From contig JALVMZ010000053.1 in NCBI GenBank assembly GCA_027032655.1, positions 1 to 20,416 on the forward strand: a stretch of DNA of 20,416 nucleotides, read 5' to 3'. The notes beneath the pieces are model-generated. The model was not told the origin of the DNA. It saw nothing but the letters and a program-made list of their open reading frames with translations, and did no database searches. Source of the stretch: Desulfobacteraceae bacterium (lineage in GTDB: Bacteria; Desulfobacterota; DSM-4660; Desulfatiglandales; JALVMZ01). Positions 8,026 to 13,974 of this stretch are shown in pieces (within the stretch, counting starts at the first letter, position 1; each line of letters begins with the position of its first letter). The translations under genes were made by a program, and so were the position numbers.

Positions 8026-8844
8026 TTAGAAATCATAGGAAAAGAAAAGGGCTATTCCCTTTTTCCTTGTGTAATCCTCAACCCCTGGAGAAGATATCAT
8101 GTGGGTTACAAGCACAGGGAATATGCTGTCATATACCCCCTCAAACCTCTTTAATTTTTTCCTTATAAACTCATCCACTCCCCTTTTTGAAAGCTGGCTT
8201 TTGGCCTCACCTATGATGGTAAGTATCCTGCCATTCCTCTTTCCCTCACCAGATATGTTGACCTCAATATCCCTTCCGTATTTATCCTTAAGATATGTCC
8301 TCTTGAGCCTTCCCTTTATCTTAATACCATGCTCTTTTAATAAAAGGCCAGGAAGTGCCTTGAATGCCTCATTTTCAAGTGTATAACCCACTGTGATGGA
8401 AAGGCCACCCAGCTCCTTTCTGGTCTTTTTTAGCTCACCAGCTAAGGACTGAACCTGAATCTCGGTCTTTTTCTGAGCCTCAGCCAGCTCTTCCACCCTT
8501 GCCTCAGTCCTTTTCTGAGCCTCAGCCAGCTCCTCCACCCTTGCCTCAGTCCTTTTCTGAGCCTCAGCCAGCTCCTCCACCCTTGCCTCAGTCCTTTTCT
8601 GAGCCTCAGCCAGCTCCTCCACCCTGAGAGTAAGAGAGTCAAGCCTCTGTTCAGTCTTTTTCTGAGCATTTGCCAGCTCAGATGTCCTCACCCCCAGAAC
8701 CCTTACTATCTCCTTTAATTCATTGAAATCCGATACCTTGACAAGCTGGTCATAGCTCTCCCTTACAAGCCAGATGAGGGCTGATATCTGCTCTTTGTTA
8801 AATAGATGCGCTAATTTTTGCCTTATGTATTCCTCTTTAAGCAT
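8026..8844 (-). CDS. Coiled-coil repeat protein with PD-(D/E)XK-like C-terminal domain (DUF3782-like)
   Basis: A 272-residue protein in three parts. Residues 1-60 are helical. Residues 75-130 are a coiled coil made from a 14-residue unit, VEELAEAQKRTEAR, two heptads long, present three times almost unchanged with a variant copy on each side. Residues 150-272 are a compact alpha/beta domain with GRDIEVNISGEG (190-201) and LTIIGEAKSQLSK (208-220). The acidic residues Asp192/Glu194 followed by Glu213-x-Lys215 fit the core of a PD-(D/E)XK nuclease-like fold, and many archaeal and thermophile proteins annotated DUF3782 have this layout as I recall them. No function is established for that group, and nuclease activity is an inference. 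Start ATG at 8844 follows GGAGGC on the - strand. The gene stands alone between IS debris and a divergent operon. Confidence 0.75.
   Translation of the reverse strand: MLKEEYIRQKLAHLFNKEQISALIWLVRESYDQLVKVSDFNELKEIVRVLGVRTSELANAQKKTEQRLDSLTLRVEELAEAQKRTEARVEELAEAQKRTEARVEELAEAQKRTEARVEELAEAQKKTEIQVQSLAGELKKTRKELGGLSITVGYTLENEAFKALPGLLLKEHGIKIKGRLKRTYLKDKYGRDIEVNISGEGKRNGRILTIIGEAKSQLSKRGVDEFIRKKLKRFEGVYDSIFPVLVTHMISSPGVEDYTRKKGIALFFSYDF
8459..8626. repeat. 42-bp in-frame tandem repeat, four copies
   Basis: Four consecutive 42-base units occupy 8459-8500 (variant), 8501-8542, 8543-8584 and 8585-8626. The last three are identical except for the terminal base of the final copy. Each encodes one 14-residue double heptad of the coiled-coil protein on the - strand. 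Near-identity at the DNA level, including third codon positions, shows recent expansion by slippage or unequal recombination, so copy number probably varies between strains. Confidence 0.9.
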
Positions 8845-8865
8845 TGATGCCTCCAGCAGATAATA

Positions 8866-8893
8866 ATTATAATAAATGGAGAGAATATTACAA
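8866..8893 (-). promoter_or_regulatory. Candidate promoter of the coiled-coil gene
   Basis: Read on the - strand, TTGTAA (8893-8888) and TATAAT (8871-8866) are separated by 16 bases. The -10 box is perfect and the -35 matches 4 of 6. The start codon at 8844 is about 20 bases beyond the -10, leaving a short leader that still contains the GGAGGC ribosome site. Confidence 0.4.
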
Positions 8894-9204
8894 GAAAAAT
8901 CTATTTCCAGTGGATTATACCATATTATTGATCATGTGAAAAATTTACCCCTTTTAAAATATCCATATTATAATGGAGCTTACAGGAAGAAGCAAAAGGA
9001 AAGGAAGTGGCCAGGATGTATAATAAATATAGTTATCAGAGAGTTAAATAGATACTTTAACAAGGTGATGGCTTTGATGGTGAGATGCTGAAACTCATCT
9101 TCTTTGGCTTAAGGGGTATTAAAGTATATCGTGGAAAAATGCTATTGGTATTTCTATCATTTAAATCATGTTTGCATACAATTTGATGAAGAGAATTGAA
9201 GGTC

Positions 9205-9233
9205 TTGCCATAAGATAAAACCAGTGATATAAA
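9205..9233 (+). promoter_or_regulatory. Sigma70-type promoter of the GT2-LarB gene run
   Basis: TTGCCA (9205-9210) and TATAAA (9228-9233) are separated by exactly 17 bases; each matches 5 of 6 consensus positions. Initiation near 9240 would give a leader of about 60 bases before the ATG at 9301. Confidence 0.55.
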
Positions 9234-9269
9234 TTCAAGACTGTGATATCAGTGAAAAATCTATTTATA

Positions 9270-9284
9270 AGATACTCTGTATCT
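9270..9284. promoter_or_regulatory. 15-bp palindrome in the operon leader
   Basis: AGATAC (9270-9275), TCT, GTATCT (9279-9284) is a perfect six-base inverted repeat around a three-base centre. It lies between the candidate promoter at 9205-9233 and the start codon, a place suited to an operator or a small RNA hairpin. No regulator is encoded nearby. Confidence 0.3.
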
Positions 9285-9300
9285 AACATAAAATATTGTC

Positions 9301-10083
9301 ATGTTAAATGGAAGAAGGATAATGGTCATTTTTCCAGCATTTAATGCAGAGAAGACTCTTTTGATGACCTATGAAGAGATACCCAGGGATATTGTAGATC
9401 ATATTCTACTTGTGGATGATGGTAGCAGGGATAGGACTGTATCTCTTGCCCGGAAATTAAATATTGAGACATTCCTCCATGACAGGAATTATGGATATGG
9501 CAGGAATCAGAAGACATGTTATCAGGAGGCACTCAATAGGGGGGCAGATATAATAGTAATGGTTCACCCTGATTATCAATATACACCAAGGCTTATTACT
9601 GCCATGGCAAGCATGATAGCATATGATGTGTATGATGTGGTGCTGGGGTCAAGGATTATCGGAGGAGGCGCCCTTAAAGGAGGGATGCCTGCTTATAAAT
9701 ACATGGCAAACCGAATACTTACAGCCATTGAAAATATGATTGTGGGGACCAAGCTATCAGAGTTTCACACTGGTTACCGGGCCTATTCAAGGGAGGTGCT
9801 GGAGAGCATACCCTTTCATTTAAACTCGGATGATTTTGTATTTGATAATGAAATCCTGATCCAGGCAATCTTTTTTGGGTTCAGGATAGGAGAGGTATCA
9901 TGTCCCACAAGATACTTTCCTGAGGCATCTTCCATTAATTTCAAAAGGAGTGTAATTTATGGATTGGGTGTTCTTAAAACCGCCTTTAAGTTCAGGGCAC
10001 AGAAGATGGGATTGGTTAATCTAAGGATGTTCCAGAGGAGACCATTTGTTCAGATGAAGGATTACTATCAAAGGATTACATGA
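9301..10083 (+). CDS. GT2 family glycosyltransferase with HPDYQ in place of the usual DxD
   Basis: A 260-residue soluble GT-A protein with IMVIFPAFNAEKTL (7-20), ILLVDDGSRDRT (35-46), NYGYGRNQKTCYQEAL (63-78), HPDYQYTP (89-96), LGSRIIGGGALKGG and FHTGYRAYSREVL. It has no C-terminal membrane segments, unlike the GT2 at the left edge of the window. In most DPM1-like enzymes the metal motif is DADGQHxP; here the first Asp is His. I recall a distinct clade of bacterial homologues with the same HPDxQxxP form, so this is likely a subfamily trait and not a defect. Substrate is unknown. ATG at 9301 lacks a ribosome site; ATG at 9322 is preceded by a purine-rich GGAAGAAGGA and may be the true start. 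First gene of a + strand run reaching LarB. Confidence 0.85.
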   Translation: MLNGRRIMVIFPAFNAEKTLLMTYEEIPRDIVDHILLVDDGSRDRTVSLARKLNIETFLHDRNYGYGRNQKTCYQEALNRGADIIVMVHPDYQYTPRLITAMASMIAYDVYDVVLGSRIIGGGALKGGMPAYKYMANRILTAIENMIVGTKLSEFHTGYRAYSREVLESIPFHLNSDDFVFDNEILIQAIFFGFRIGEVSCPTRYFPEASSINFKRSVIYGLGVLKTAFKFRAQKMGLVNLRMFQRRPFVQMKDYYQRIT

Positions 10084-10126
10084 ATTGAACAATTAATAGG
10101 TATTTTGTTGAGTGAGAGGTTTTTAT

Positions 10127-10651
10127 ATGATAAGGGCATTTAATGGAATGAGACCAAGGATTTCTCCATCTGCTTATGTGAGCGAATTTGCCTATATAAT
10201 TGGTGATGTGGAGATTGGGGATAATTCAAGCATATGGCCGGGGGCAGTTATAAGGGGAGACATGGGAAGAATTATCATTGGAAAGGAGACCGCGGTTGAG
10301 GATAACTGTGTTATTCATTCAGGCTCTCCCAATTCCTCTCTGTGTGATGTAATTATTGGAGATAGGGTCCACATAGGACATGGAGCGGTTATAAACTGCA
10401 AAAAGATAGGTAACAATGTGCTGATCGGGATCAATGCAACCTTATTACACGATGCTGAGATAGGCGATTTCTGTATCATAGGGGCAAACAGCCTTGTTAC
10501 TACGGGTATGTATGTGCCTGATAATTCACTGGTTATCGGGGTGCCAGGCCAGATCAAGGGGAGTCCTGATGAAAGGCAGCTTTACTGGATTAAAGAGGCG
10601 TATAAAGATTATAGCCTCCTTGCAAGAAGATATAAAGATGAGGGCCTTTGA
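10127..10651 (+). CDS. Gamma-carbonic-anhydrase-like left-handed beta-helix (hexapeptide) protein
   Basis: This 174-residue protein consists of hexapeptide-repeat turns forming a left-handed beta-helix, followed by a C-terminal helix (about 149-172), as in the YrdA/PaaY/CaiE/Cam group. The RGD motif (43-45) matches the Arg/Asp pair at the subunit interface of gamma carbonic anhydrases. Two zinc-ligand histidines are present: His64 in VIHSG and His85 in HIGHGA. The usual third ligand, in IGHxAxxHGC, is replaced: IGHGAVINCKKIG has Asn90. The conserved Gln of NVQDxxxIH is Glu58. Carbonic anhydrase activity is therefore doubtful; metal binding could be weaker or rearranged. ATG at 10127 follows GAGAGG at a proper distance; an in-frame GTG at 10112 would place that site inside the gene. 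Confidence 0.85.
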   Translation: MIRAFNGMRPRISPSAYVSEFAYIIGDVEIGDNSSIWPGAVIRGDMGRIIIGKETAVEDNCVIHSGSPNSSLCDVIIGDRVHIGHGAVINCKKIGNNVLIGINATLLHDAEIGDFCIIGANSLVTTGMYVPDNSLVIGVPGQIKGSPDERQLYWIKEAYKDYSLLARRYKDEGL

Positions 10652-10662
10652 TACCGGGGGAT

Positions 10663-10983
10663 ATGTCTGAAGATAGAAAAGTTAATAATAAAGACGGGAA
10701 TTATTCTGATCTCCATCAGGAGATACTTCGTTATATGGACCAGTATATTGTTGTGGATACCAGATCGGATTTTATCTATATAGGTAAGCTGAAAAAAATA
10801 AGCACATCATATATTACCCTGGGGGAGGTGGATGTCCATGATAGCAAAGAGACATCCACACTGAAGGAGAAATACATCCTGGACTCCAAGAAGTATGGGG
10901 TCCGCCAGAATCGTCGTCTTGTTCATGTAAGGATGGATGAAGTAATAAGTATCTCATCCCTTGATGACATAATTGAATATTAA
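10663..10983 (+). CDS. Small beta-rich hypothetical protein, possibly Sm-like barrel
   Basis: I do not recognise a named family. The product is 106 residues from ATG 10663, or 111 from the TTG at 10648 that overlaps the preceding stop. After a charged N-terminus the sequence alternates short hydrophobic strands: QYIVVDTRSDFIYIGKLKKI, SYITLGEVDVHD, RLVHVRMDEVISISSLDDI. The pattern of an opening strand, a G-x-L turn, a strand with an acidic turn and two closing strands resembles small SH3/LSm-like barrels. It is soluble, with no signal peptide. Tight packing between the hexapeptide gene and rlpA shows cotranscription but does not reveal function. The start is uncertain because GGGGG lies only three bases before ATG 10663. 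Confidence 0.65.
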   Translation: MSEDRKVNNKDGNYSDLHQEILRYMDQYIVVDTRSDFIYIGKLKKISTSYITLGEVDVHDSKETSTLKEKYILDSKKYGVRQNRRLVHVRMDEVISISSLDDIIEY

Positions 10984-10995
10984 TTCCTGTAAAGG

Positions 10996-11703
10996 ATGGA
11001 TAAAAGGGACATGGTTCTGAAAAAGATGAATAAACATCATGATTTTTTCATTTTATTAATTATACTCCCATATCTGGCCATTTCCTTTTCTTCATGTGGT
11101 TCATTGAAGAGGATGTATAATTTTGTAAAAGGCACTTTCCATGTAACTTATAAGACAGCAGAAGGTTTTACAAAGATAGTCATAGGCTCAGGAAAGTTTA
11201 TTTATAAGGTTGGTGGATTTACTTTTAAAGTGGTCAAAGCGCCGATTGAGTGGCCTCTTACAAGGAAGGGAATTGAACAGATAGATGGGCTTCCACCTAA
11301 GGAGGCCATTAAAAGGGGCAGGGTAAAGAATTCACCTTATGTGGTGAATGGCAAAAGATATGTCCCCATGTCAATAAAAGAGGCCCGCAGTTACAGAGAA
11401 ACAGGTATCGCCTCCTGGTATGGGTATGAGACCAGGAACAAGAGAGGGGGGCATATGACAGCAAATGGTGAGGTATTTGATCCTGAAGGCCTTACAGCAG
11501 CACATAAGTATCTTCCATTACCCACTTTTGTAAGAGTTACAAACCTTGAAAATCATCGCTCAATAATAGTGAGGGTAAATGACAGAGGTCCCTTTGTAAA
11601 GGGGCGTATAATTGATCTGAGTGCTGGTGCGGCAAAGAGGCTTGGCTTTTACAGAAAAGGCCTTGCAAGGGTCAGGGTTGAAACCATTAAAGTGGAATCA
11701 TAA
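10996..11703 (+). CDS. rlpA: RlpA family septal ring lytic transglycosylase, probable lipoprotein
   Basis: A 235-residue protein with a hydrophobic N-terminal segment (17-33) ending at Cys34 in ISFSSCG, a slightly unusual lipobox with Phe at -3. A region of about 100 residues of unknown fold follows. The double-psi beta-barrel runs from GIASWYG (137-143) through TANGEVFD, LTAAHKYLPLPT, VRVNDRGPF and RIIDLSAGAAKRLG. Glu159, His170 and Asp196 have the same spacing (11 and 26) as the essential Glu/His/Asp of Pseudomonas aeruginosa RlpA, an enzyme that cleaves glycan strands lacking peptide stems at the septum. No SPOR domain is present, so septal targeting may be indirect. ATG codons at 11011 and 11026 are alternative starts; the latter gives a more typical signal peptide. 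It implies an outer membrane. Confidence 0.88.
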   Translation: MDKRDMVLKKMNKHHDFFILLIILPYLAISFSSCGSLKRMYNFVKGTFHVTYKTAEGFTKIVIGSGKFIYKVGGFTFKVVKAPIEWPLTRKGIEQIDGLPPKEAIKRGRVKNSPYVVNGKRYVPMSIKEARSYRETGIASWYGYETRNKRGGHMTANGEVFDPEGLTAAHKYLPLPTFVRVTNLENHRSIIVRVNDRGPFVKGRIIDLSAGAAKRLGFYRKGLARVRVETIKVES

Positions 11704-11723
11704 TCAAAGTAAAAGATTATGCC

Positions 11724-12185
11724 ATGAAAAGACTTAATCCAGAATACATAGAGGCTGTAAAGAGCAAAGTAAATAGATGTCCATATTTCACACTCCTTTC
11801 AATGGAGCTGAAAGATATGGACTGGGGTAGATCCCTTCTTGAAGTCAGGATTGATAACAAGCATCTCCAGCCATACGGAGTTGTTCATGGAGGAGTTTTT
11901 GCTTCAATTCTTGATGCATCAGCATTCTGGGCAATGTTTACGGAATTAGAAGAGGGGATTAATTTAACCACTGTTGAACTCAAGATAAATTATCTGGCCC
12001 CTGCATCTGATGGTATCCTTATTGCGGAGGGCAGGAGCATAAAGATTGGCAGGACATTGTGTCTTGGAGATGCCACAATCAGGAATAAACACGGAAAGAT
12101 ACTCGCCCATGGCACGGAAACCGCCATGATAATAAAAGGTCTTAAATTTGATGGGGAAGAAGATCTGCCCCCAAAGTATATTTAG
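11724..12185 (+). CDS. PaaI-type hotdog-fold thioesterase
   Basis: A 153-residue single hotdog domain. The core motif YGVVHGGVFASILDASAFWA (51-70) holds the HGG turn (55-57) and Asp64 of the PaaI/YbdB-like active site, where the acidic residue activates water to cleave an acyl-CoA or acyl-ACP thioester. The strands LTTVELKINYLAPASDGILI and TLCLGDATIRNKHGKILAHG complete the fold. Natural substrates in this family range from phenylacetyl-CoA to fatty acyl-CoA and cannot be chosen from sequence. It follows rlpA by 20 bases and precedes the next gene by 18. The C-terminal tail after the hotdog (KFDGEEDLPPKYI) is charged and short. Confidence 0.85.
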   Translation: MKRLNPEYIEAVKSKVNRCPYFTLLSMELKDMDWGRSLLEVRIDNKHLQPYGVVHGGVFASILDASAFWAMFTELEEGINLTTVELKINYLAPASDGILIAEGRSIKIGRTLCLGDATIRNKHGKILAHGTETAMIIKGLKFDGEEDLPPKYI

Positions 12186-12203
12186 AAAGGAAGGAAAGGG
12201 ATA

Positions 12204-12569
12204 ATGGAAGAACTGGAAGTAAAGGATGCAATAACGCTATTTTCTCAGAGTGAAAAGATTAAGGTGGGCTTAATCTGGGCATCCCAGATGATTGAGATGG
12301 CATTAAATCTCAGCCAGAATGAAAGATCCGGGGCTGAAAGGATGATTCAGAACCTTCTTAACATGATAATACAAGAAGCAGGAATTGGAAACAGGATAAT
12401 GACCACGGGTGAGTGGCAGGATATACAGTCCCTTGTTCAGAGGGCAATTACTATGGTAGATTCAGGAGTTACAGAAGAGGCCATATATCACCTTACAAGG
12501 GCATTGAGCAAGACCACCAACTTTGGTTCAATGGCCCTCTCCTCTTTAAAGGAGAGAGGATTGATGTAG
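12204..12569 (+). CDS. Hypothetical all-helical protein
   Basis: I do not recognise this 121-residue protein. It appears fully alpha-helical and soluble, with amphipathic stretches EKIKVGLIWASQMIEMALNL (18-37), AERMIQNLLNMIIQEAG (44-60) and VQRAITMVDSGVTEEAIYHL (77-96), and no cysteine. A strong ribosome site (AGGAAGGAAAGG) precedes ATG 12204. Codon use matches its neighbours and the reading frame is intact, so it is a real gene. The last conserved-looking stretch, LTRALSKTTNFGSMAL, is followed by a short basic end. It sits in the same run as the thioesterase and is separated from the next gene by 124 bases. Confidence 0.7.
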   Translation: MEELEVKDAITLFSQSEKIKVGLIWASQMIEMALNLSQNERSGAERMIQNLLNMIIQEAGIGNRIMTTGEWQDIQSLVQRAITMVDSGVTEEAIYHLTRALSKTTNFGSMALSSLKERGLM

Positions 12570-12693
12570 GAGCCTGGCAACTGGATAAGGAAATGGAGCT
12601 GTTGTGATGTCCGGGTCATCCTGTTTTTTAAACTCCGGAATCTTCGCTCTATAGAATAGTAAATAAGATTTTTAATATTAAGGAGGGGAAGCA

Positions 12694-13176
12694 ATGCAGA
12701 TACTGGTTCTTTATTATTCAAAGGGAGGTAACACCAGAAGACTTGCAGAGAAGATTGCCCAGGGAGTCAATCAGGTGGAGGGCGTGGATGCAGTGCTCAG
12801 GAGCACAAAAGAGGTAACAAAGGATGATTTCATTAATTCAGAGGGTATCATAGCCGGCTCTCCCGTTTATTTTGGGGTTATGGCAGCAGATCTCAAAAGG
12901 GTGTTTGATGAGTTTGTGGGTGTCAGAAAAAAGATGGAGGGAAAGGTTGGAGCAGCATTTGCCACATCAGGTGATCCAACGGGTGGCAAGGAAACAACCA
13001 TGATGTCCATTATTCAGGCACTGCTTATATACGGAATGATTATAGTTGGAGACCCCATGTCAGCAACAGGTCATTACGGTGTGGCCTGTGTTGGTGCTCC
13101 GGATGAAAAGGCATCTGAGAATGCCATTAAGCTGGGAAAAAGGGTGGCAGAACTTGCCAGAAAATTGAGGTCTTAA
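12694..13176 (+). CDS. Flavodoxin-fold NAD(P)H-dependent oxidoreductase (WrbA-like)
   Basis: A 160-residue flavodoxin-like protein. The N-terminal strand and phosphate-binding loop LYYSKGGNTRRLAEKIAQG (6-24) bind the FMN phosphate; GIIAGSPVYFGVMAADLKRVFDEF (about 51-74) forms the second isoalloxazine loop; AAFATSGDPTGGKETTMMSI is the third. This order is that of flavodoxin/nitric oxide synthase-like and WrbA-type quinone reductases. It has no domain beyond the flavodoxin fold, so it is either an electron carrier or an NAD(P)H:quinone oxidoreductase. A near-perfect ribosome site, AAGGAGGGG, precedes ATG 12694. The 124-base gap upstream contains a weak TTTAAA-17-TATAGA pair that could give it a separate promoter. 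Confidence 0.85.
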   Translation: MQILVLYYSKGGNTRRLAEKIAQGVNQVEGVDAVLRSTKEVTKDDFINSEGIIAGSPVYFGVMAADLKRVFDEFVGVRKKMEGKVGAAFATSGDPTGGKETTMMSIIQALLIYGMIIVGDPMSATGHYGVACVGAPDEKASENAIKLGKRVAELARKLRS

Positions 13177-13202
13177 ATAATATTATTCCACAGGGATTTA
13201 TC

Positions 13203-13970
13203 GTGACAAGGGATCAATTAAAGGAGATTCTGATTAAGATAAGAGATGGGACAATTAATGTGGATGATGCCTTAGAGAGATTAAAGACACTCCCCTTTGA
13301 AGACATCGGGTTTGCATGTATTGACCATCACAGGGGATTGAGGAAGCGACTGTCCGAGGTAATATTTGGACAGGGTAAGGCCACCGAGGATATCATCTCC
13401 ATTATGGAGAGAATGGATAAACAGGGAGACAATATACTTGTTACCAGGCTGAGCAATGAAAAGGCAGAAAAGATTCTTGGTAGATTCCCCCATGCCACAT
13501 ATTACAGAAAGAGCGGGACACTTACGGTCTTAAACAGGGAAAAGAAAGAGCAGGGAACAGGAACCATCCTTGTTATAACAGCAGGCACATCGGATATCCC
13601 TGTGGCAGAGGAAGCGGTTGTTACAGCAAGGTTCATGGGAAACAGGGTAAAGACAATCTATGATATAGGAGTTGCAGGGATTCACAGGGTCCTCCTTCAT
13701 AGGGAAGAGATTGAGGAGGCATCGGTCATAATTGTTGTAGCAGGGATGGAGGGTGCCCTTCCCAGTGTAATTGCGGGGATGGTGGATGTGCCTGTAATAG
13801 CACTTCCAACCAGTGTGGGTTATGGGGCAAGTTTCACTGGAATTTCAGCACTTCTTGGCATGCTTAATTCCTGCGTCCCGGGTGTTCTGGTGGTAAACAT
13901 TGACAATGGATTTGGAGCAGGTTATGCAGCCACTCTTATTAATTTAAAAGATCCAAAAAAGATTACTTAA
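13203..13970 (+). CDS. larB: LarB, pyridinium-3,5-biscarboxylate mononucleotide synthase
   Basis: LarB carboxylates and hydrolyses nicotinate adenine dinucleotide, the first step towards the nickel-pincer nucleotide cofactor of lactate racemase-type enzymes. The 255-residue sequence has the family's usual length and order: an N-terminal helical part with LKTLPFEDIGFACIDHHRGL (28-47) and SEVIFGQGKATEDI (51-64), then a PurE-like domain with VITAGTSDIPVAEEAVVTA (124-142), YDIGVAGIHRVL, VVAGMEGALPSVIAGMVDVP and LPTSVGYGASF. GTG at 13203 is the start, since the motifs begin soon after and no earlier in-frame ATG fits. LarC, LarE and LarA are not within the window, so they must lie elsewhere or the protein serves another LarA-like enzyme. 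It converges with the radical SAM gene, four bases separating the stops. Confidence 0.92.
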   Translation: MTRDQLKEILIKIRDGTINVDDALERLKTLPFEDIGFACIDHHRGLRKRLSEVIFGQGKATEDIISIMERMDKQGDNILVTRLSNEKAEKILGRFPHATYYRKSGTLTVLNREKKEQGTGTILVITAGTSDIPVAEEAVVTARFMGNRVKTIYDIGVAGIHRVLLHREEIEEASVIIVVAGMEGALPSVIAGMVDVPVIALPTSVGYGASFTGISALLGMLNSCVPGVLVVNIDNGFGAGYAATLINLKDPKKIT

Positions 13971-13974
13971 CCGT

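Larger units (their letters stand above)
8845..9300. other. Intergenic stretch between divergent units
   Basis: These 456 bases separate the - strand coiled-coil gene from the + strand operon beginning at 9301. Promoter candidates are present at each end and a short palindrome lies near 9277. A + strand open frame at 8876-9091 has no recognisable motif and no ribosome site, so it is not called. Confidence 0.4.

Noticed and set aside
8459..8626. Regular repeats as a possible CRISPR array
   Set aside because: Units are contiguous with no spacers and encode in-frame coiled-coil heptads.
8442..8669. Trp/Arg/Leu-rich - strand frame across the repeats
   Set aside because: It is an out-of-frame reading of the 42-bp repeat; the repetitive peptide is a by-product of the real coding frame.
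8876..9091. 71-codon + strand frame between divergent units
   Set aside because: No recognisable motif, no ribosome site, and it overlaps the promoter region of the coiled-coil gene.
1..9300. The disturbed left half as a defence island
   Set aside because: Apart from one nuclease-like domain of uncertain activity, the genes are glycosyltransferases, a flippase, a methyltransferase and IS debris, all explained by surface polysaccharide variation.
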